From assembly GCA_945494195.1 (NCBI GenBank), contig CALYVJ010000062.1:1-8058 (forward strand): a stretch of DNA of 8,058 bases, in the 5' to 3' direction. Within the stretch, counting starts at the first letter, position 1, and each line of letters begins with the position of its first letter. Origin of the DNA: an uncultured Selenomonas sp. (GTDB lineage Bacteria; Bacillota; Negativicutes; Selenomonadales; Selenomonadaceae). This document shows positions 6,627 to 8,058 of the stretch, piece by piece. A program made the translations under genes and the position numbers. The notes below the pieces were generated by a model that worked only from the letters and a program-made list of their open reading frames with translations, was not told the origin of the DNA and ran no database searches.

Positions 6627-7766
6627 TCAAAGCAAATAAATGGATGGGTCAATATTGATTTCATGAATAAAATGACGCAGGTCATTGTCATTTATAACCA
6701 TTTCGATTACCTGATTGCCCGCAGGATCCTTTGACAAGTCAACCGTATGCGGAGCACTGAGGATATTGGCAGCCTCATCGGCAAAGAGGACCACGGTCGG
6801 CGTCTCCGTCTTGCCGAAAGTGCATTCCTTGACAATGCCATACCCGTAAATCGTCTTGAGCACCGTGCCCGTCGGATAAAGGGAGATATTATTAAAGAAC
6901 AACTTGAGCAAATCCTGATCAAACTGCCCTTGATTGACAGTTCTCATGATGTTATAAGCAATATTAGGCGTATAAGCCTTTTTATACGGACGCTCACTGG
7001 TCAATGCATCATACACATCGGCAATTGCAACGATTTTTGCGTAGCGATGAATTTGTTTGTCCTTAAGCCCCCGCGGATAACCATGCCCATCGATATGTTC
7101 ATGATGTTCCGATGCTATGGCTGCCAGAATCGCCGGCGACGGCAGACTCAGTTCCATATCTTTAATGCGCTTCGCACCATCCAAAGGGTGACGCTTGACA
7201 ATGGAAAACTCCTCATCCGAAAGCCCCGTTGTCTTTGTCAGAATAGCTGCCGGGACATTGATTTTCCCTAAATCATGCAAGAGAGCCCCTAAAGTCAACA
7301 ACAACAAATCCTGTTTTGTATAGTGGCAAAGCATCCCAAGCATTGCCGACAAAATTGCTACATTTACGCTGTGAGCAAAAGTATACGTATCATGAAGACG
7401 AATATCCGTCAGCTGAACGAGATTCTCACGGCGGTCAATGAGATCGAAAATAATATTTTCCGAAATTCCCTGCATAGCATCCACATCCAGCTGACCTTGC
7501 TTCTCGACACTTTGGAAGGTATCATAAACCCTCTCAATTGCATTGATGCGTGTTTTTTCCTGGACAATATCCTCCGGTGGCATCAACTGAAAATTTGGAT
7601 TCGCAGAAGTAACCGCTACGGTTGGAATACCGATTTTCTCAAGCTGTCGGATATATTCATTGGTAATCGGCTGCCCCTTTACTAAATAGCAAGCACCATG
7701 CTGATTATAGATACTCTGCGCAATTATCATACCCTGCTTGAGATTTTTCACCGAAAGGCGTAGCAT
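6627..7766 (-). CDS. HD-GYP domain protein, probable cyclic-di-GMP phosphodiesterase
   Basis: HD-GYP proteins are metal-dependent phosphohydrolases that degrade cyclic-di-GMP (some act on cGAMP), lowering its level in the cytoplasm. This 379-residue protein has no membrane segment. The N-terminal part (1-60, LSVKNLKQGMIIAQSIYNQH onward) resembles the DUF3391-type or related leader found before many HD-GYP domains. The HD-GYP core is about 120-290 and has the metal and catalytic set: H132, H164-D165 in LLHDLGKI with K168, H193 in KRHPLDGA, H221-H222-E223, the signature HIDGHGYPRGL (224-234) with G229-Y230-P231, and D250 in IADVYDALTSERPYK. The active site therefore looks complete. The C-terminal 90 residues (LYPTGTVLKTIYGYGIVKEC) form the beta-rich tail often seen in this class. 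ATG 7766 has an AAGGG site at 7778-7782 with an 11-nt spacer. No receiver, PAS or other recognised sensory domain is seen. It is a single-gene unit between the 5S terminator and its own terminator. Confidence 0.95.
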   Translation of the reverse strand: MLRLSVKNLKQGMIIAQSIYNQHGACYLVKGQPITNEYIRQLEKIGIPTVAVTSANPNFQLMPPEDIVQEKTRINAIERVYDTFQSVEKQGQLDVDAMQGISENIIFDLIDRRENLVQLTDIRLHDTYTFAHSVNVAILSAMLGMLCHYTKQDLLLLTLGALLHDLGKINVPAAILTKTTGLSDEEFSIVKRHPLDGAKRIKDMELSLPSPAILAAIASEHHEHIDGHGYPRGLKDKQIHRYAKIVAIADVYDALTSERPYKKAYTPNIAYNIMRTVNQGQFDQDLLKLFFNNISLYPTGTVLKTIYGYGIVKECTFGKTETPTVVLFADEAANILSAPHTVDLSKDPAGNQVIEMVINDNDLRHFIHEINIDPSIYLL

Positions 7767-7813
7767 TGTCTATCAATCCCTTCTCCCCAAAGATTCATAG
7801 TTACACTATTATT

Positions 7814-7842
7814 ATGATAACGTATTTCGAACGAAATGAAAA
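7814..7842 (-). promoter_or_regulatory. Candidate promoter for the HD-GYP gene
   Basis: On the minus strand, TTTTCA (7837-7842, 4/6) and TATCAT (7814-7819, 5/6) are separated by 17 bp. The start point would be near 7807, giving a leader of about 40 nt. The region between the 5S terminator and the gene is AT-rich and other box choices are possible, so this is tentative. Confidence 0.4.
7824..7837. repeat. 14-bp inverted repeat between the HD-GYP promoter boxes (possible operator)
   Basis: ATTTCG-AA-CGAAAT is a perfect inverted repeat with 6-bp arms and a 2-bp centre, lying almost exactly in the spacer of the candidate HD-GYP promoter. A dimeric repressor site would be placed like this. The regulator is unknown, and a chance occurrence in AT-rich DNA is possible. 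Confidence 0.35.
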
Positions 7843-7851
7843 GGAATGTAC

Positions 7852-7881
7852 AAAAAAAAGCATCCACAAATGTGAATGCTT
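7852..7881 (-). terminator. Intrinsic terminator of the rRNA operon
   Basis: On the minus strand, AAGCATTCAC pairs with GTGGATGCTT across an ATTT loop (10 bp, one G-T pair). It is followed by a T run (eight T in 7852-7859, overlapping the last two stem bases). It begins about 7 nt after the 5S 3' end. Confidence 0.9.
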
Positions 7882-7887
7882 CGCTTT

Positions 7888-8005
7888 AACTGGCAACTCC
7901 CTATCCTCCCAGTCCGTCTCCAGACAAGTACTTTCGGCGTATATGTGCTTAACTACTGTGTTCGGTATGGGAACAGGTGGAACCACATAGCCAGCGTCAC
8001 CACCT
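7888..8005 (-). rRNA. rrf: 5S ribosomal RNA
   Basis: Read on the minus strand this is a full-length bacterial 5S rRNA of about 118 nt. It has the universal CCCATACCGAACAC loop (complement of 7958-7970), GTTAAGC (7947-7953 region), GCCGAAAGTACTTG and GGGAGGATAGGGAGTTGCCA. Terminal helix I forms from TGGTGA (7997-8002) with TTGCCA (7891-7896), including G-U pairs. The exact ends are estimated to within a few bases. It is followed by a terminator, so it closes the rRNA operon. Confidence 0.96.
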
Positions 8006-8049
8006 TGAAGACATCAATGCAAATTGCAGAAGCGCTTAAATTCAACTTT
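8006..8049 (-). other. 23S-5S internal spacer
   Basis: These 44 bases separate the presumed 23S 3' end from 5S. They contain an 11-bp inverted repeat TGCAA-T-TTGCA (minus strand), and bases next to 5S (CTTC) could pair with GAAG beyond its 3' end as a processing stem. No tRNA lies in the spacer. Confidence 0.5.
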
Positions 8050-8058
8050 GGACAAGCA
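8050..8058 (-). rRNA. Probable 3' terminal bases of 23S rRNA (partial, window edge)
   Basis: The minus strand at the window edge reads TGCTTGTCC. Bacterial 23S rRNA ends in a GCTTGNCC-like strand that pairs with GGNCAAGC at its 5' end. With 5S lying 44 nt downstream, this fits the last bases of a 23S gene. Only nine bases are visible, so the call rests on position and this short match. Confidence 0.45.

Noticed and set aside
7766..7990. Open frames on both strands across the 5S rRNA gene and its upstream region
   Set aside because: They overlap the 5S rRNA and its terminator, and the translations are those of an RNA gene.
8015..8027. Short inverted repeat TGCAA/TTGCA in the 23S-5S spacer
   Set aside because: Five-base arms in a short spacer are compatible with ordinary rRNA processing sequence and give no sign of a separate element.

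Overview
The window reads as a bacterial chromosome segment in which every supported gene lies on the minus strand, so in transcription order it runs from high to low coordinates. Protein character and 5S rRNA sequence suggest a diderm Firmicute of the Negativicutes (Selenomonas/Mitsuokella/Megamonas-like). The hints are a Gram-positive style RecD2, an LCP protein with a LytR C-terminal domain, strong AAGGAG-type ribosome binding sites, and an HD-GYP protein of the kind common there. This taxonomic call is an inference from composition and families, not from a search.

Layout in transcription order. The right edge holds what is probably the last few bases of a 23S rRNA gene, a short spacer, a complete 5S rRNA gene and its intrinsic terminator: the tail of an rRNA operon. 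Next comes a single-gene unit for an HD-GYP cyclic-di-GMP phosphodiesterase-type protein (6627-7766), closed by a terminator. An LCP (LytR-CpsA-Psr) cell-wall glycopolymer ligase (5220-6533) follows, with a promoter whose -35 box lies inside the preceding terminator. A perfect 13-bp hairpin then separates it from a two-gene unit: an ABC-F ATPase (3170-5149, TTG start) followed 18 nt later by the RecD2 helicase (938-3151). Last is a small membrane protein of unknown function (48-854) with its own likely promoter, two N-terminal membrane helices and a C-terminal segment resembling the SmpA/OmlA (BamE) fold.

The genes are mostly housekeeping or signalling functions: ribosome-associated ATPase, DNA repair helicase, envelope glycopolymer attachment and second-messenger turnover. 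Nothing indicates a mobile element, CRISPR array, defence island or biosynthetic cluster. The more interesting material lies in the compact gene boundaries, where terminators and promoters appear to share bases, in a possible operator between the HD-GYP promoter boxes, and in the uncharacterised membrane protein. No stretch longer than about 300 bases lacks a gene.
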